Origin: Streblospio benedicti
Lineage: Eukaryota; Annelida; Polychaeta; Spionida; Spionidae
DNA: 64,000 bases
Assembly: GCA_019095985.1 (NCBI GenBank)
Contig: CM032669.1
Location: forward strand, 28,417,349 to 28,481,348
Direction: 5' to 3'
This document shows positions 1 through 14,700 of the stretch, in pieces (positions within the stretch are counted from its first letter, which is position 1; every line of letters starts with the position of its first letter). A model generated the notes under the pieces. The model was not told where the DNA came from. It was given only the letters and a program-made list of their open reading frames with translations, and made no database searches. Both the position numbers and the translations under genes were made by a program.

Positions 1-3000
1 CTAATACGCATGCTAATAATTTACGTCCAATGTCACCATATATCACTGTCACCAGTTAGCTGGTGCATTGCATAATTATATTACAGATCATATAACTATG
101 AGTATATGGCCAACACTCGAGCAATTAATTGTGTAATTCGTCCCTTATACAATGCCGTGTGGAAGTAGTCATTCATGGTGGGTTGTTGCTTGCTGTTATT
201 TTTTTCCAGAGTGTTTCTACACGCAGGCTTCTTACAGACCAATAATTGCGTCCATCTGTGTCGTTTGGCATCTTGTTTGGCTCCCCCCTGATTGTTGGAC
301 TAGGGTGCTCAAAAATGTTTATAACTTAAAAATGTAAACAAATATGAGCCTATTCTCCATGCACCTTAGCAGTCCATATGAGGGTCTTCCACGGACATTA
401 ACTTGAAAGTGTGTTGAGTGTAATGTGTTATTGTTTTGATTTCTTAAAAATTTTGAAATGCGTACATATAGAACTTTCATGCATTGACAATTTTTACAAA
501 GCCACTCTGCTGAGTCGTCTCGGATGACGATAACTTTACATATAGTACATACTTACCCTGCTATTGGCTTTCATAGGAAAATCCAGGGTCTACAGGAACA
601 TCGACACCCACCCTTTTCTACCAAATAATTTCATTCTCCAGTTTATTTAATGTTGTTTTTATCTTTTAAGATCCCTTAATCGCACCCTCACCCCCACCCC
701 ACTCTTTCCAAAATTTTGTATCCGCCAGTGACTTTATTAACACGGAATATTGCTTGTATCGCGAGTATCTTTCAGCAATGGGTTAACGTCATTATCGTCT
801 GGCATTGCTCGAAGTGCACCTCTTTACAAAAAGCTGCATGCACGTATCATTAAAAAGAGCATTGACCCAAAATGACAACTATTTGCACAATAGTTAATTT
901 CACACACGTGTGTTGATGGTGCCGCGATCCCATTCATGTTGCCCATTGGCTTTACCACCATAGTGCACCAGATGTGAGCTTTTACCCGCTACTAAATACT
1001 GCACGCTAACCCTTTACAAGCAGATTACTAGTGGAAGCCTAGTATTGCAGTCTAGAATAAAAGCTAAAATAAACTCAATTTGAACAGATGTGTTCCAGAT
1101 GGAGTGATGAGGATGAATAAGACATCCACTGGAGTAAATTTGAGCTTATTTTAGGCTTTATTCTAGGTTGCTCCGGTAGAGTAATTTACTACTTTAGCCA
1201 CTAACAGGTTGAACACTGCACATGAAGGTTGCACGCGCAGCAACCACTCTGAATTGGTCAGCATGAATACAGTACAGTGCTATAATATGGTCAGGAACTA
1301 TGAATCGAGTACGTAACATACACTGTATATCTAGGTACAGTACTATAGTGTGGTCAGTAACTATGAATAGAGTGAAAGTAATCTGTAAGTATATGTGCCG
1401 CTTGGTTGACACAGACCTGATGGCCATTGCCTATTTGCTGTGCCATGTTCAGTAGTTGCCGATTGAAGCTACAAACTGAATTGTACAGAGTTTAATACTA
1501 CATGGTCAACGTTGCACGTGTAGTTTCTCACGACAGACCAAGCAGTTTTCATTCTGGGTTTATGCAGCGTTAAGTATGGTAAAGTTATAGCCAAACTCTT
1601 AAAGTTTGTAAGCTCAACATAAAACTTCATTAAGAGTCTAGTAAAACTAAGTGATAAAGAATGCTACTACATTTGTTGTTACAATACTGAAGGGGCTAAT
1701 TGAGCAGTTGTATATCATAAAACTACAAGCAACCAAAATAACGACCATTACCATCAACTAAGGCCGCTAATTTTCATGGTCTATGCAAATGTTTTGTCTG
1801 TTGTTATCAGCAAAATACAGGTTAATATGTACTGTTGTACTGTTCTGGAGATAAATTTGGTGGGTTACTACTGAGGAGTAGAGTTAGAATTATTCATAAT
1901 CCTGCATTTTCTGTGTAATTGATCATTTTCTGTTCATGTTGAGATTGACCGTAATGGCTTGATTGAGTAAACCGTTATGACGGTATTCTTTGTCTCAGTT
2001 ATACATGTGGCTGTGGAGCCTGGCTCACGCAAGCTGAACAATTGATTGGTGGTAATGCCGGTTATTGTGGTTGTTAATAATGGCCGGTTTGGGACGGTGA
2101 CAGTTAACCAATTCGTTAAAAATTAACAGCCCTAATATGTTAAATATCCACTATATATGTGCGTCTTGATATTTGTGAATAATAATTGATAATGTCAAGT
2201 ATTTGCAATGGTACATATAACATACACTGCATCAGATGACACAGTGTCACTGTGCCATGTATTATAACATTATCCCCAACCTCGCTCGAGTCACGGTGTA
2301 ATTACCATCAGACATGACCTACTTTGGTTGCAACCCCTTGTAATATTAATTGCAATTCATAAGTACTCTTAGACTATCCCTCGCCAAAGCCAATATACGC
2401 CATAATAGGCTTCTAATATAATGAGCAAAGTGGCAGGAACATCCAAGTGACTGGTGGTGTAAGCGTCGCATTCACCCCGTATACAATCATCATCTAGGCT
2501 TGGATTACACTTAATGTGTATGTTGTTTATTTTAATATTTTGTTTGTTTGTTTTTGTATTTGATTTAACTTTCTTTTGTTGATTTTGTCGGTATGTTTAT
2601 TTGTTGTGTTCAGTGTGTGTGTGTGTTTTTACTGGTATGCATTTATCATCCAAGAATGTCTTTTGTATTAGTCAATGTGATATTCTACCACATATTTCAA
2701 GTGCAAAAATAGTATTGGGTCTGTTTGGACCGAGTAAAATACAGGCAGATCCAGGTTTTCAGACGTTAAACTGAAGTATCAAATTTTATTCAGTTCTCCT
2801 CACTTTCCTGCAATGTTCTGCGCCCCTGCCCAGGGTGAAGGGCGGGGAGCGCTCACTCAAGGAATCTTATGGGTTTTGTATTGGGGGGGCTCGTGCCCAC
2901 TGTGCCCATTGACACTGCCTATGTGAAATTCTGTTATAAACTGGTAAACTGTCCACCACCCATGGAACATGACACACTGTCATGATCACACTGAACACGA

Positions 3001-5494
3001 ACAAGGAGGAAATACTGATGAGCTCGGGGACCGAAGGTTAATTAACCAGCATGAATATTCCAGCAGCGAGTGTCTCACACGGAATGTATACATTTAGAGC
3101 TAACCAAAATGGACAATTTGCTAATGAAATATTAATGTAACAAGTGTGGTGGTTGTATAAATTTACCCAATCAATGCCATACTTGTTTAGTTATAAGACA
3201 TCCTCTCGCTGTGTAAACATGTAGGCCTACAATTATTATCTAAATTATGTGCATGTACAACATCTATTTTTTGTCACGCACTCACATACAAACATATTTA
3301 TCAGAATAATTTGGTTGGTGGTTTCAAACCATCTTTTAAAAAGTGTACAAAAATCCCATGCTTACAATGGATACATAAAAAGTATTACAATTTGATCTTA
3401 GCTCATAACAAAGTAATTTAAGTTTCACTGCCCCAAGATTGTACGAAAATAGTGAAAACAGCATTATGTTCAATAATGATTGAGTTCACAACAATATTGT
3501 ATGACATACAACTAAAGGATCATATATAGACATGAGAGCTTTGCTCTTTTTACATTACAATTGGTTATTATTTCTGATTTTGTTTAAAATATGTGAAACT
3601 TCTGTCAAATTTGAATCTTGTTATGAACATTAAAATGAAGTATCAACATCAAATTTTATTCAGTTCTCACTTTCCTGCAATGTCTTGCAATGTCCTCCAC
3701 AATTTCCATGTCCCAGACATACAAAGTACCATAGCATGACTTTATGGCGGGGGACAAATGTAGTTATTCCGGTTTGGGTGAGCCCTCCCAGATGCGGGGT
3801 CTGCGGCAGTACTTTATAAAATAAATTAATATTGTGTGCAACAACATCATCACAAACTGACATGGTGGTAGAGTCACAGCCCCTATCAAAATTGCAGTAA
3901 ACCTCGCTACTAATAGGGATACAGCTAGTTGGGGTACAGAGAAGTGTTTCCTTTAATGTGGTGGATGTGGTAGCCCTAGTTGTTCATATCATACAGCAAA
4001 TGGGAGAATGTAACGGTCTCTCAATTTGTGAGGTGCCAATCATTGTGAAGTTCCCAAGCAGACATGGTAGCAGAGTCCACCACTGCCCCCATTAAAATTA
4101 TTACATCTGCCCTTAGTCGTGCTGGTCCCAAGTATTGTCACGCCCTTGGTGCTCACTGTGCAAATTGTCTCCTGCTTTTCCATGTGTGGGCTTTTGGGGG
4201 CTCTTGTTTTGATTGAAATTGCGGGCGTTTCTACAAACGTATGGATTGTATTTGATTGCGATTTTGTGATTATAATCATAAGGAACATAGGCAGCTCCGG
4301 GGGCCCGCAGGGGGCGCCCCCTCCCCTTTTCCCACCAAAATACTTAACTTTCATAGGGTTTTTCATGATATCCCTTAAGTGCGCCCCCCCCCCTCCAAAA
4401 CCTGGACCTGCCACTGGGGAATGCCTCTGACATGTGTGAAACCTTTGTAGAGATCGGGAATATATTCTATATACGTTTTCATGCACTCCTAAAGTGACAA
4501 TATCTCGTTTCACTGTCGCATTTTTACTATATGGGAAACTACAAGAAATACTAGTTCAATAGTTACATGCTTTACATACTGATGTCAGGGGAGGTTTGTA
4601 GATGTAGACCACAAAATAATCACCTAATTCCAATAGATGGTCCCCTCTTTCCTAGTGTTACAATAACCTGAAAATACCCATACGCAAATGACTTCTTCAA
4701 GTAGTAGCAAGATACACTAGGCTCTACATTAGTTAAAAATGACACGCGACACGGCCATTTTTCAGCGATTTCAACCTGCAAATTGGAACACATTGAAAGT
4801 CCCTATCTATGAACACCAGACACAGGCACATTTCTTCTGTGCGGTTATCATATTGAAAAGTGAGACGAAGTTGAAAAGTCTTTTTAAAAGAGCCACATGG
4901 ACACGGCACACATTTTCGGACCCCATGTAGGTGCCTACAAGTGGTTGTTGGAGCACCAAACGACAATGTGACCCTGCCCCATCTATCTGATACAGCCGCG
5001 GCCGCCGTCGCTGCGTGGGCCCGTACGCTCTGTGTACGCTGAATACAAAACAATGAGCTCACTAAACAGCGCCGTCTGTCAAACAATAGTCATATCTGCT
5101 GGGGCTGGGGCTACCAACAATAGTAATCTCTGCTGGGGCTGGAGCTATGGAGCTACCAACGTGCCAGTGCCATACATATTCAAATGATGCGGCATTTTTA
5201 TGCCGTCTGCTTTGCCTGCTGGTGGACGATTGCGCGTAAGTTTGCCCTTTGTTTCCCGGGGTTTCTGGGGGCAGGTTTTACGTTGTTAGTAAAGCAGCAG
5301 TCTTGGTCAAAGCTACTTAATTATTCATGCATTCAATGCTGTTATTCCCCAAAATAAATGACATTTCCCAGCGTTTTTTTATAATTGCTACCTTTCACTC
5401 GTACAAAACATAGAACCAATTAACGTTGTGCCCGTAAGTGGCAGTACCAATGATGACCACTGACCACTGACCGCCTCTCTTGCTCTGTTCACAG
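1..5494. other. Upstream flank, no gene recognised
   Basis: No exon or promoter could be identified. The stretch holds fragments of the G-rich MITE family: ends near 570-735, a fuller copy at 2744-2919 and a clear copy at 4290-4412. A ~45-bp direct repeat (GAAGTATCAAATTTTATTCA and on) lies at 2772 and 3636. An unplaced 5' non-coding exon of gene A probably lies here or further left. Confidence 0.6.
4290..4412. mobile_element. G-rich MITE, copy 1
   Basis: It opens GGCAGCTCCGGGGG and closes CCTGGACCTGCC, imperfect inverted ends of about 12 bp. The centre holds GGGGGCGCCCCCTCCCC on one side and a C-run on the other, with TTCATAGGGTTTTTCATGAT between. The same plan recurs at 2744, 6097, 16498 and 21664. 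It is non-coding, and its superfamily is not assigned. Confidence 0.65.
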
Positions 5495-5722
5495 GCTGCT
5501 GTCTGCAGTCGTCCTGGTGTTTCCGGCGGGCACGGCGTCTGGCTGAGCTGCCCCCACCCCGGCTGTCAGCCGGGCGCCCGCTATGGCTGCTGCCGTCCTG
5601 CCCACCGCAGCATGGACCGCCTGTGCCAGTACTCCACCATCATCTTCTCCGGGAACGTCTCCGTCCTGCTCATTGTGGCCATCATGACCGACTACTGGGA
5701 GTACCGTGGATTCCGCAAGGAG
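5495..5722 (+). CDS. Gene A exon 1 (start codon, first membrane span)
   Basis: The exon probably begins after the good acceptor ending CTGTTCACAG at 5494. The chosen ATG at 5612 has A at -3 and G at +4, and it starts [14 protein letters not shown] directly before the first membrane span, as usual in claudin-fold proteins. Bases 5495-5611 are taken as 5' UTR, which implies at least one upstream non-coding exon. They are, however, open in the same frame and would add a 39-residue Cys/Pro-rich leader if an earlier start exists. The donor is GAG|GTACAA at 5722/5723, phase 0. Confidence 0.78.
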
Positions 5723-8700
5723 GTACAATGGAACCTCTCTAGTGAGACCACCTGTGTGTGTGTGTGTTGGGCTCAAGTCGTTGCAATAGAGAGAGATCAA
5801 TGGGTAGTATCTATATGGAGATTCACAGTGGTCTCTATCATGCCCGATTGCTGGGAGTAACGAGGATTCTGGGTGACAATATGTGTGGCTGTGTACGTGG
5901 TTGGTGGAAGTGGAAAGGTGTATGTATATCTGTCCTAGCTGAACCCCGGCAATCTGGTCAGTGTTTTGTTTGATGGTTATTTTGCATGTTGGCTGGTGGA
6001 TGAATGGCTTGCTTGCTTTAGGGAGGAAGTTTCTTGGAGTAAACTAACAAAATTTCATCAATTGGGTTTCATATTGTTGGTGGATACTCTTCCACAGGCA
6101 GATCCATGGGGAGGGCAGGTGCGTTCCTCCCCCCACCCCCCACCCCAATATTTCTTCTCTTTTTGCAACTGCGCAAGTCCTTGCAGGTACAAAATGCAAT
6201 CCTGTGGATGCACCCCAACCCCCCCCCCCGTTCTAAAAAAACTGGATCCGTTGTATTAAAATCCTGACCAGACAGTTTCACCCTGTTGCAGTTGATCAAC
6301 GCGTCGATCCCGGCACGCACCAACACTACACACCTGGTGTTCCCACCTGACACGGGCACCTACTTCATGCTGCGCTACTTCTGGGACGCGGCCGTGGACA
6401 AGCGGCAGGAGCCCCCGTGGCCCGGAGACCAGGTAAGTGCTAAACAGATAGTTGTATAAAGATGTATGTCTTATAAATGTTGATGTCTGGTTCGCCATGA
6501 CCCGGTTTCCCAGGTGAAAAGTCGCCTGTTGGTGAACTCAATTACTCGTTTTTCGAGGTAGCTAGCCCGGGCTATCAAATACTAACGTTTAAAATAAGTT
6601 ACCAGTTTGACAAGTGCAAATGGCGATGCCGATAGAGACAAATCGAGTGTTAAGCAGTTTCATTTTAATTTGCGAGTTCATACTGTCTTGGGAAATCCAT
6701 CAGATCGAGGATGCCTTTTTGTTTGTTTGTTAGAATACTCTGCAGCCATCAATTTCTGGTGGTCATAGCAGAGTCAGCAGAGCCTCTGTCAGAGGACGGC
6801 CACGTGGTGTTGACATATGGACCTCCAGCGGTTTTTTTTTAGTATATTGATAGTTTATATGCAACATAGCACACTTCATAAATGCGATAATATGGAGTCT
6901 GCTGACACCATCAAATTGATTAATTTTAACTGAGTTCTTTCAACCAGTGATGACATCTTTCAAAATAAGAAAAACCATAATAATTATGTTTATTTATCTA
7001 TTTTTACTTTTCAAGTGTAAAACATTTTTTTTTTCAATTTTACATTTAACTCTAAAAGTTGTTGAATAGTAATTTTACAACAAATACATTTTGAGCTTGT
7101 AATTATATTATTTTCCTTACGTAATTTAAAATTAAAACAAAATTGAACATATAAAAATCAAAACTTTTAAATTACGCGGTCAAGAAAGTGCAATAATTGA
7201 TGTTCCAAATGAAACTTTACTTTCACATACAATGCTTTCGCATATCTAATATATCCAACAAATCACAAAACTTTAACACGTGCCCCCTTTTCCCCATCCA
7301 ATATATATATAAGCCTGGTGATAAGTTTCTAGGTACATGTACTCCATATCAATTTTATCAAGGACCACCTCGAAGAGCCAATACAAGATGCAGCACAGAA
7401 CCTCCAATCTAGTCACCTTGTACTGTTGAGCTGTTTTTCATCATTCATTGGTTTACCAGCAAAAATCAACCTTAGCTGCGGTAGGGGGATGCTTCTTTTT
7501 CTTCCACACACTCTTTTATTCTTTCAACCGTATCTGTAGGTTCGATGTCAATTCCAATCTCTTTGCCGGTTAACGTTTTTACTTTGAAAACATTTTGAGG
7601 TATTATCACTTTGCAATACCATCTCAACCTGGATTTTTTTTGTTAGATCTACTAATTATGTAGATGGTAACTATACTGATATGATTCATTCGAATATGTG
7701 TAAATATTTTTTTTTCTTTTTGTTGCTATAAATAGTTAGAATACATTTTATCTTTGGATGTTCTGGTATTTGGATATGAGAAAAAGTGTTAAAAAATAAA
7801 AAGGAAATATTTGTAAGATTTTTTTATTTAGACGTAAACCAGGTTAACATTTAGACACCCACAGTTGTCAAAGAGGGTATTTTCACTGTAGCAGCGTGTT
7901 TTGCTGAAAGTATGATGTTTTATGGTTGATTATGGTTCTATGGGGTGTCCTCAGCAAAAAGCATCCAGGTGCCACTTTGGCACCCTTGAGCAAAGAAAAA
8001 GAAAAGACAAAAGAAAAATGCGGGCAGAAGATAAAATGATCGCCAGAGCCATCATAGACATACCTAAAAAGGGCAAATCTTCCTTATTATTTGCGATATA
8101 AAGTTGTTTCTTTATCTACACATGTTTTGAATGGCAAGGAATTCATTTAGACACTTAAATGTTACATAGAAATAACATCAAACAAGAAATATAGCACTTT
8201 ATGACCAAAAAAAGCTTTAAAAAAGAGAGAGGCCTCTTTCTTGAGGTATATGTTTATTGACACTGAATATCGTTAACATGTTATGAAGCTTATAACTTTT
8301 TTCACACACTTCACAACAAGAATAACCCACTTATACAATACAAAAGTGCATATCTCAAGAGTAAAATAACAGGAAATTCGCTCACAGACGCGCATCGCCA
8401 CATCCCCCTTTCACTTTTCCCATCAACATTTTTCAATGTCATGGGGATGTCAGCTACCTAGTGCTTGTGCGAAACCCATGATATTCCTTATATGCACCCC
8501 AACCCCTCCCCTGTCAAAAATCTGGAACTGTCAGTGGAATTCATTAAGTAGGTAACTATGACAGCAATGTGTGTGCATCAACTACATTTAATCCGGTGAG
8601 TATATTCTATCCAGTATGCCAGTATCAACATTAAGAAGATCAAAAGGTGACGAGGGCAAGTGCATCATCGGGTATTTCATCATCACAGATGATGAAGCAT

Positions 8701-11700
8701 CCCTTAATGAATAGCAAATACAGAAACAGATCCTGTCTTGTCCGATGAAAGTCAGCCCTCCGATGAGTATAGGTGGTTAATACCTATATATAGGGGTGAA
8801 AGCAATGCACCAAAATCTGATAATTTCTTTAAAAAGATAGTTTCATTAATCTTCATGTACATAGTATAGTAAGTCAACAATTTAAAAAAGAAACATTTGT
8901 ATCTTGTCTTACTATTGGTTAGGTACGATCATATAAATAAAGATATTGTAAGGAAATATAATTGATTTCGCTTCAAATACATTTATAACACAATGCACTC
9001 AGGTAGCTTACAGGACCATGTACGATAACGTAATGCTGTTGTAAAAGTTGATAAATTAATTCATAGTCAGGGGAGGCAACTCCCGGAGGCAACTACGAAA
9101 AGTATTTATGTCATCAACCTGCGCCATGGTGAACCAGATCATGTGTACTTATATGTACTGTATTAGTTAATTAGGCTTATGACTTCAAATGAGGTAAATG
9201 ACTATATTACATATATAGTCTCTGGGGTCGCCACGACCCTGCGGATTGATGAACTTTGATTTTCTGAAGGTCCGATGGACTAGTGAGTCAATCTTAGCTG
9301 CTAGGCAGTTTGGTGCCGGGTGGTATGTCCATTGGTTCTAGGTTCGAATCCCACCAGTAATTATATGATATAGTCCGCATCCATCGTCGGCTTTCACGGG
9401 TTGATCATTCACACTGCCTTCACAAGTCCTTGATCATACCAACTGCGTATATAGCCGTGATATATGACGATGGTCATCACCTGACTTGGAATCATAAGTC
9501 TAATGACTTAAGTACACATCAATATTGTCGTTAACTAGTATATCTCTAGCAAATGGATTCATTTTATATACTTATTTATTCTTCTTTTGCTTATTTGTCC
9601 AAAATCAAACCAAAAATACATAGATGTATATTTCTTTCCACTTATTCAAATTTCGGCACAATAATGCCCTTGTCAAAATTAGATCTACTATATCATGATA
9701 TTATTGTTATACAGAGGATTATACATATACTTGCTATGATTATCTATATATATAAAGGAAGAGGCAATTTTTTGCGTCACAAAAGGCTTTTTAACCACAC
9801 GACATAGACACTCCAAATTGTGTATGTACAATCAGAACAACTTGGTGGTCGTTATAATGTCACATTTCAAACCAAATACATTGATTTTAATGATAAAAGC
9901 TAAAAAAAAATTTTTTTTAGAAAGGTTGCTTACAGGGCCATGTTTGTTAAAGGTACGTAATACGTTAAACGTTTATATATGTCAAACGGGTACGTTGCAC
10001 GTCACACGTACAGTCATACAGCAGGGAGCTGGGAAGGTTGGCAGAAAGGGTGTGTGTGTCATAATATAGCCGGGGGGGCGGGGGGGCAGACATGGCAGAC
10101 ATGGCGTTGCTCGGGTTGAAACAGATGAGATCCGGAACACATTAAATGCTCCTCCCTTCCCATCCTTCCTCCTGTCCCACATCCCTCCAACCAGCCATTA
10201 AATATAAATTAAAATGTATATTACCAAACAGACGTTGCTCTAATATGCTGTCTGTCTATTAGAGGAACTAGACATATAGATCTATCACCATTTTGCAAAA
10301 TATGTCTAAAAAGTGCATGGTGTGAATTATTAGCATATAAAACATGATGATCAATACAGGGAAAATGGTCAAAATGTGTGGTCAACGGGAGACTATCACA
10401 TGCCCGGGGTGTGGAATCCCTCACCCTTAAGTCTACTTTCGACGGAGGCTTCGAAAGCAGATTTCTTATACCGGGACGGTTCCCAGTACGGCCACCGTAT
10501 ATGCCCTCCCAAGCATATACATTTTTGTCTGTAACACATGAAGATTATCAACATCATCATATGTGATAGCGGCAGACCACACATATCATACCTATCTTCA
10601 GCGGTATTTTATAGAGCTTGGTATTCTGCGATGGAAATATCAGCTTGAATAGAACGACCAAGTCAGTGATTCTTCAAATTGAAATTGTATGGCTGTGGTC
10701 CAGACACAATAAACGTTACACTACATTTTTTTATTGATATTATGCTGAAAATAGTAATAGAAATCGGCTGTTCTGCTGCTAAAACGACGCAAAATAAATA
10801 CATACATAACGTCCTCAAATCGCATGGGCTTTAGGAAAACCACATTACAGATTCATTCAGCACTTGGGCGGGAGGGGGAATTTTCTGTGTTAATCTATCT
10901 ATATATATAAAGGAAGAGGCGGTTTTTTGCGTCACAAAAGGCTTTTTAACCACAAGACGTACACACTTCAAACTATGTATGTAAAATCAGGACAACTTGG
11001 TGGTCGTTATAATATCACATTTCAAACCAAATAAATTGGTTTTAATGATAAAATCAAGAAATAAGAATTTTGTAGAAAGGTTGATTACATGGCCATGTTT
11101 GTTAAAGGTACGTAATACGTTAAAAGTTTGTATATGTCAAACGTACGTTGCACGTCACACGTACAGTCATACAATGAGGGAGCTGGGAAGGGTGGTGATT
11201 GTGATGGAGGCGCATTTTATCTGCTCCGGACCTGTTTTGAGGAGGGGTGTTGGCAGAAAGGATGTGTGTGTCCATATGGCCGGGGTGTGTGGGGGGGGGG
11301 CGGATTTGGCTGGTGGTGAGGTAGGGAGGAGCATTTAATATTTTCCAGATCTCATCAATTTCAACCCGAGCAACAGCAGAAAGGGGGTGATTGATATGCA
11401 CATTTAATGGTCTGAACATGTTTACCAGGGGTAGGAATAGCTGGAGGGAGGCGTATTAGAGGGATCAAGCATTGCCACATACATGTAGTGTGTGTACGGC
11501 TGTCACATATGAGTGTGGGAGGAAAGTGATGGAGGTGTATTTAATCGTTCCCAAACCTGTATAGTGATGGGAGCTGGTTTGAGAGATGTGGGACAGGGGA
11601 AAGAATGGGAAGGGAGGAGCATTTAATACGTTCCAGATCTCATCCGTTTCAACCAGAGCAGCAGCAGGAAGGGGGTGCATTAGATATGGACCTGTTTAGA

Positions 11701-14700
11701 TGGGGGTGAGGTAGAGGGGGTTGGGGAGAGAATAGGGTGGAGGTGGCGGTGGAAGGAAGGGTAGGGATGAGTGAGACATTTAATTCAATCAGTAGCCATA
11801 TTAGAGGGATCAATCATTTATTTAGTACATTTAAATGTAAATGGCTGTGACATATGACGATGGCAGGACGGTGATGGAGGTGTATTTAATCTGTCACAGA
11901 CCTGTATATACTGACGAGAACTGGTTCGAGGGATGTGGGACAGGAGGAAGGATGGGGAGGGAGGATCATTTAATGTGTTCCGGATCTCATCTGTTTCAAC
12001 CCGAGCAACGCCGGGTAAACATCTAGTATATTATATTTAATCAACTTATTTAATTACTCAATACTATAGACTCTAATATTCTTTTGTACCCTATACATTG
12101 TTACCATATCCCGATTCATTTGCTGTTATTCTAACTTGTTTCAATTTACTAATGTCTTCCCTGTTGTTTTATGTATATATTTCTATCCACAATGTACCCA
12201 TATTTCTACATCTACCGCTTACTGGCCAACATCAACAGGTTGATGGAATGTGCCAAGTGAAGTAGTGCGCATGTCACAAACTAATAATGAATTTACACAC
12301 ACATATGTATACACACACAAAATTGACTATAATTATTGTCTACATAGAGCGAACAAGGTGTTTGAAACTCTCTAAACTATCCACAGATGTAGTAGATTGT
12401 GGTAGTTCATTCCAATCTCTGATTGTCTGCGGAAAAAATGAGTTCTTTCTCACATCACATCTTGCATTCATATGTTGAAATGATCCAGAGTGCATTCCAC
12501 GGGACAACCTAGCAGGAGTTTTAAGACGGTTTTTAGTGTCTACCTGTGTCAAACAATTTGAAAAACGGTACATCATAATCAGTCGTGTCTGCTTTCGTCT
12601 TTGCTGCAATGTTGGCCATTCGAGTTCCATGAGCATGTCTGAGACACTTGATCTATTGTGATAGCGATTACACATAATAAGCAGCAGCACGACGTTGTAC
12701 CATTTCTAAGCGATGAATGTCCTTACTCAGGTATGGATCCCACACAGAACTGGCGTATTCTAGCTGGGGTCGAACAAGTGTTTTGTATGCCATGTCCTTA
12801 ATTGTTTGGGAATTTACATTCAAATTTCGTTTAAGGAAACCAATGGATCGATTACCCTTTTTGCACAAATTTGCAACATGTGAGTCCCAGCGTAGATCAG
12901 AAGATATTTCAACACCTAGGTACTTGGCATTATTAACAGACTTTAAACAATGGCCTCTGAGGTAATATTTGTACTTGTGAGGTGTTAATTTTCTAGTAAT
13001 TCTCAGAACAACACATTTATCAGGGTGGAACTTCATGTCCCATTTCTCCTCCCAATCAGCCAGTTTATCTAGGTCAGCCTGCATGACCTGAGCATCTTGT
13101 GGGGATGAAACGGCAATGTAAGCCAAAGTATCATCAGCAAAAAGTCGGACCTTGGTATGAAGGGAGAGCTCCGCAGGCATATCATTTATATAATAAAGAA
13201 AAAGGGCTGGACCTAGTACGGACCCTTGGGGCACACCTGACTGAACAGCCACAGAGTCTGAAATCTGGCCATTCACCACAACAGATTGAGACCGGCCTGT
13301 AAGAAATGCTGTTATCCAAGTATTTGTTTTTTGCCAATGCCATATTGCTTCAATTTATGTGTCAAAAGTTGGTGATTTACTTTATCGAAAGCCTTAGAAA
13401 AATCCATTATTATACAATCTGTGTCTAATTTCTTGTCCATATTTTTCGTGACATCATCAATAAAATCAATTAATTGGGTCTCACATGAAAGACCACGTCT
13501 GAAACCATGTTGCAATGTATAGAAAATATTGTAAGTATCGCCATGCTTCATTATACTACTGGTGACAATGTGCTCCATTAGTTTGCAACATATACATGTT
13601 AGTGACACTGGTCTATAATTTACTGCATTATATTTTTCACCTTTCTTGAACAATGGTGCAACATATGCAGTTTTCCAAATGGCTGGTATGATACCGCTGT
13701 CATAGGATCTAGTGAATATCATTGTAAGTATGGGGGCGATATCCGATGCTAGCTCTTTCAGTATTCGTGGCCTAATCCCATCTGGACCAGGAGCTTTACT
13801 CACATTGATATTGTCCAGCAATTTCCTAACACCGGTAACTGTGAACTTAATGTCCTGCATATCTGCATAATTCTCCTTCACACCACAACGCTGCTCAAGA
13901 TCACCAGGTTTCAGATGGGTTTGTTTCGAAAATGCTTTTTCAAATTGTCTGTTCAAAATATTAGCTTTGTCTTTATCATTGGCATGTAATACCCCATTTT
14001 CTTTCAATGGTGCTATTTCATTGTTATCTGCTCGTTTGTGTTTGATATAAGACCAGAATCGTTTCAGGGTACCAGGACGATGGTCGGTTTCTGCAGTTGG
14101 AGTGATGATCGTTTCAATGTGCTTCCAATGGGCTCGTCGAAGTTCTCTTTGTACTATTTTCTTTAGTTCTTTGTATTTCGCTCTGAGTTTTGAGTCTGCA
14201 GACTTTTTTAATTGATGGTGCATTCTATCACGTTTCTTAATTAGTTGACGCAGTTCAGCACTTAACCATGGGAGACTGTCTCTGGATTTGGATTGGCAAT
14301 GAGGGACATTTTTAACAAATCTTCAATACTTGATAGAAACTTTGACCACAACTCCTCTATTGGAAAATCATTTTCATACATGTCTCTTATCTCTGCTTGC
14401 GCAGCAGCCATATCATCTTTCATATTGGCCCAGTTTGCCTTGTTGTATAGAGGGATCTTTCGTTTTACTTGTTTGCACTTTTTAGGAGAAATGTCTATAT
14501 CGGCATAAACCACATCATGGTCTGCAATCTTTGGTAATGTTTTTATTCTATTAAGCTTTGAAGGGTAGTTAGTAATAATAAGGTCTAATGTGTTCTCACC
14601 TCTTGTTGGAACATCAACTAATTGAGTTAAGCTGAAATCATCAAGTATTTCACCAAGTTTCTCATGGTTTTTTATGTGAGTCGTTCCAAGTCGAATAGTT

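Noticed and set aside
4040-4513. 157-codon open frame on the - strand
   Set aside because: It runs through a G-rich MITE; the Gly-rich stretches come from the G/C runs.
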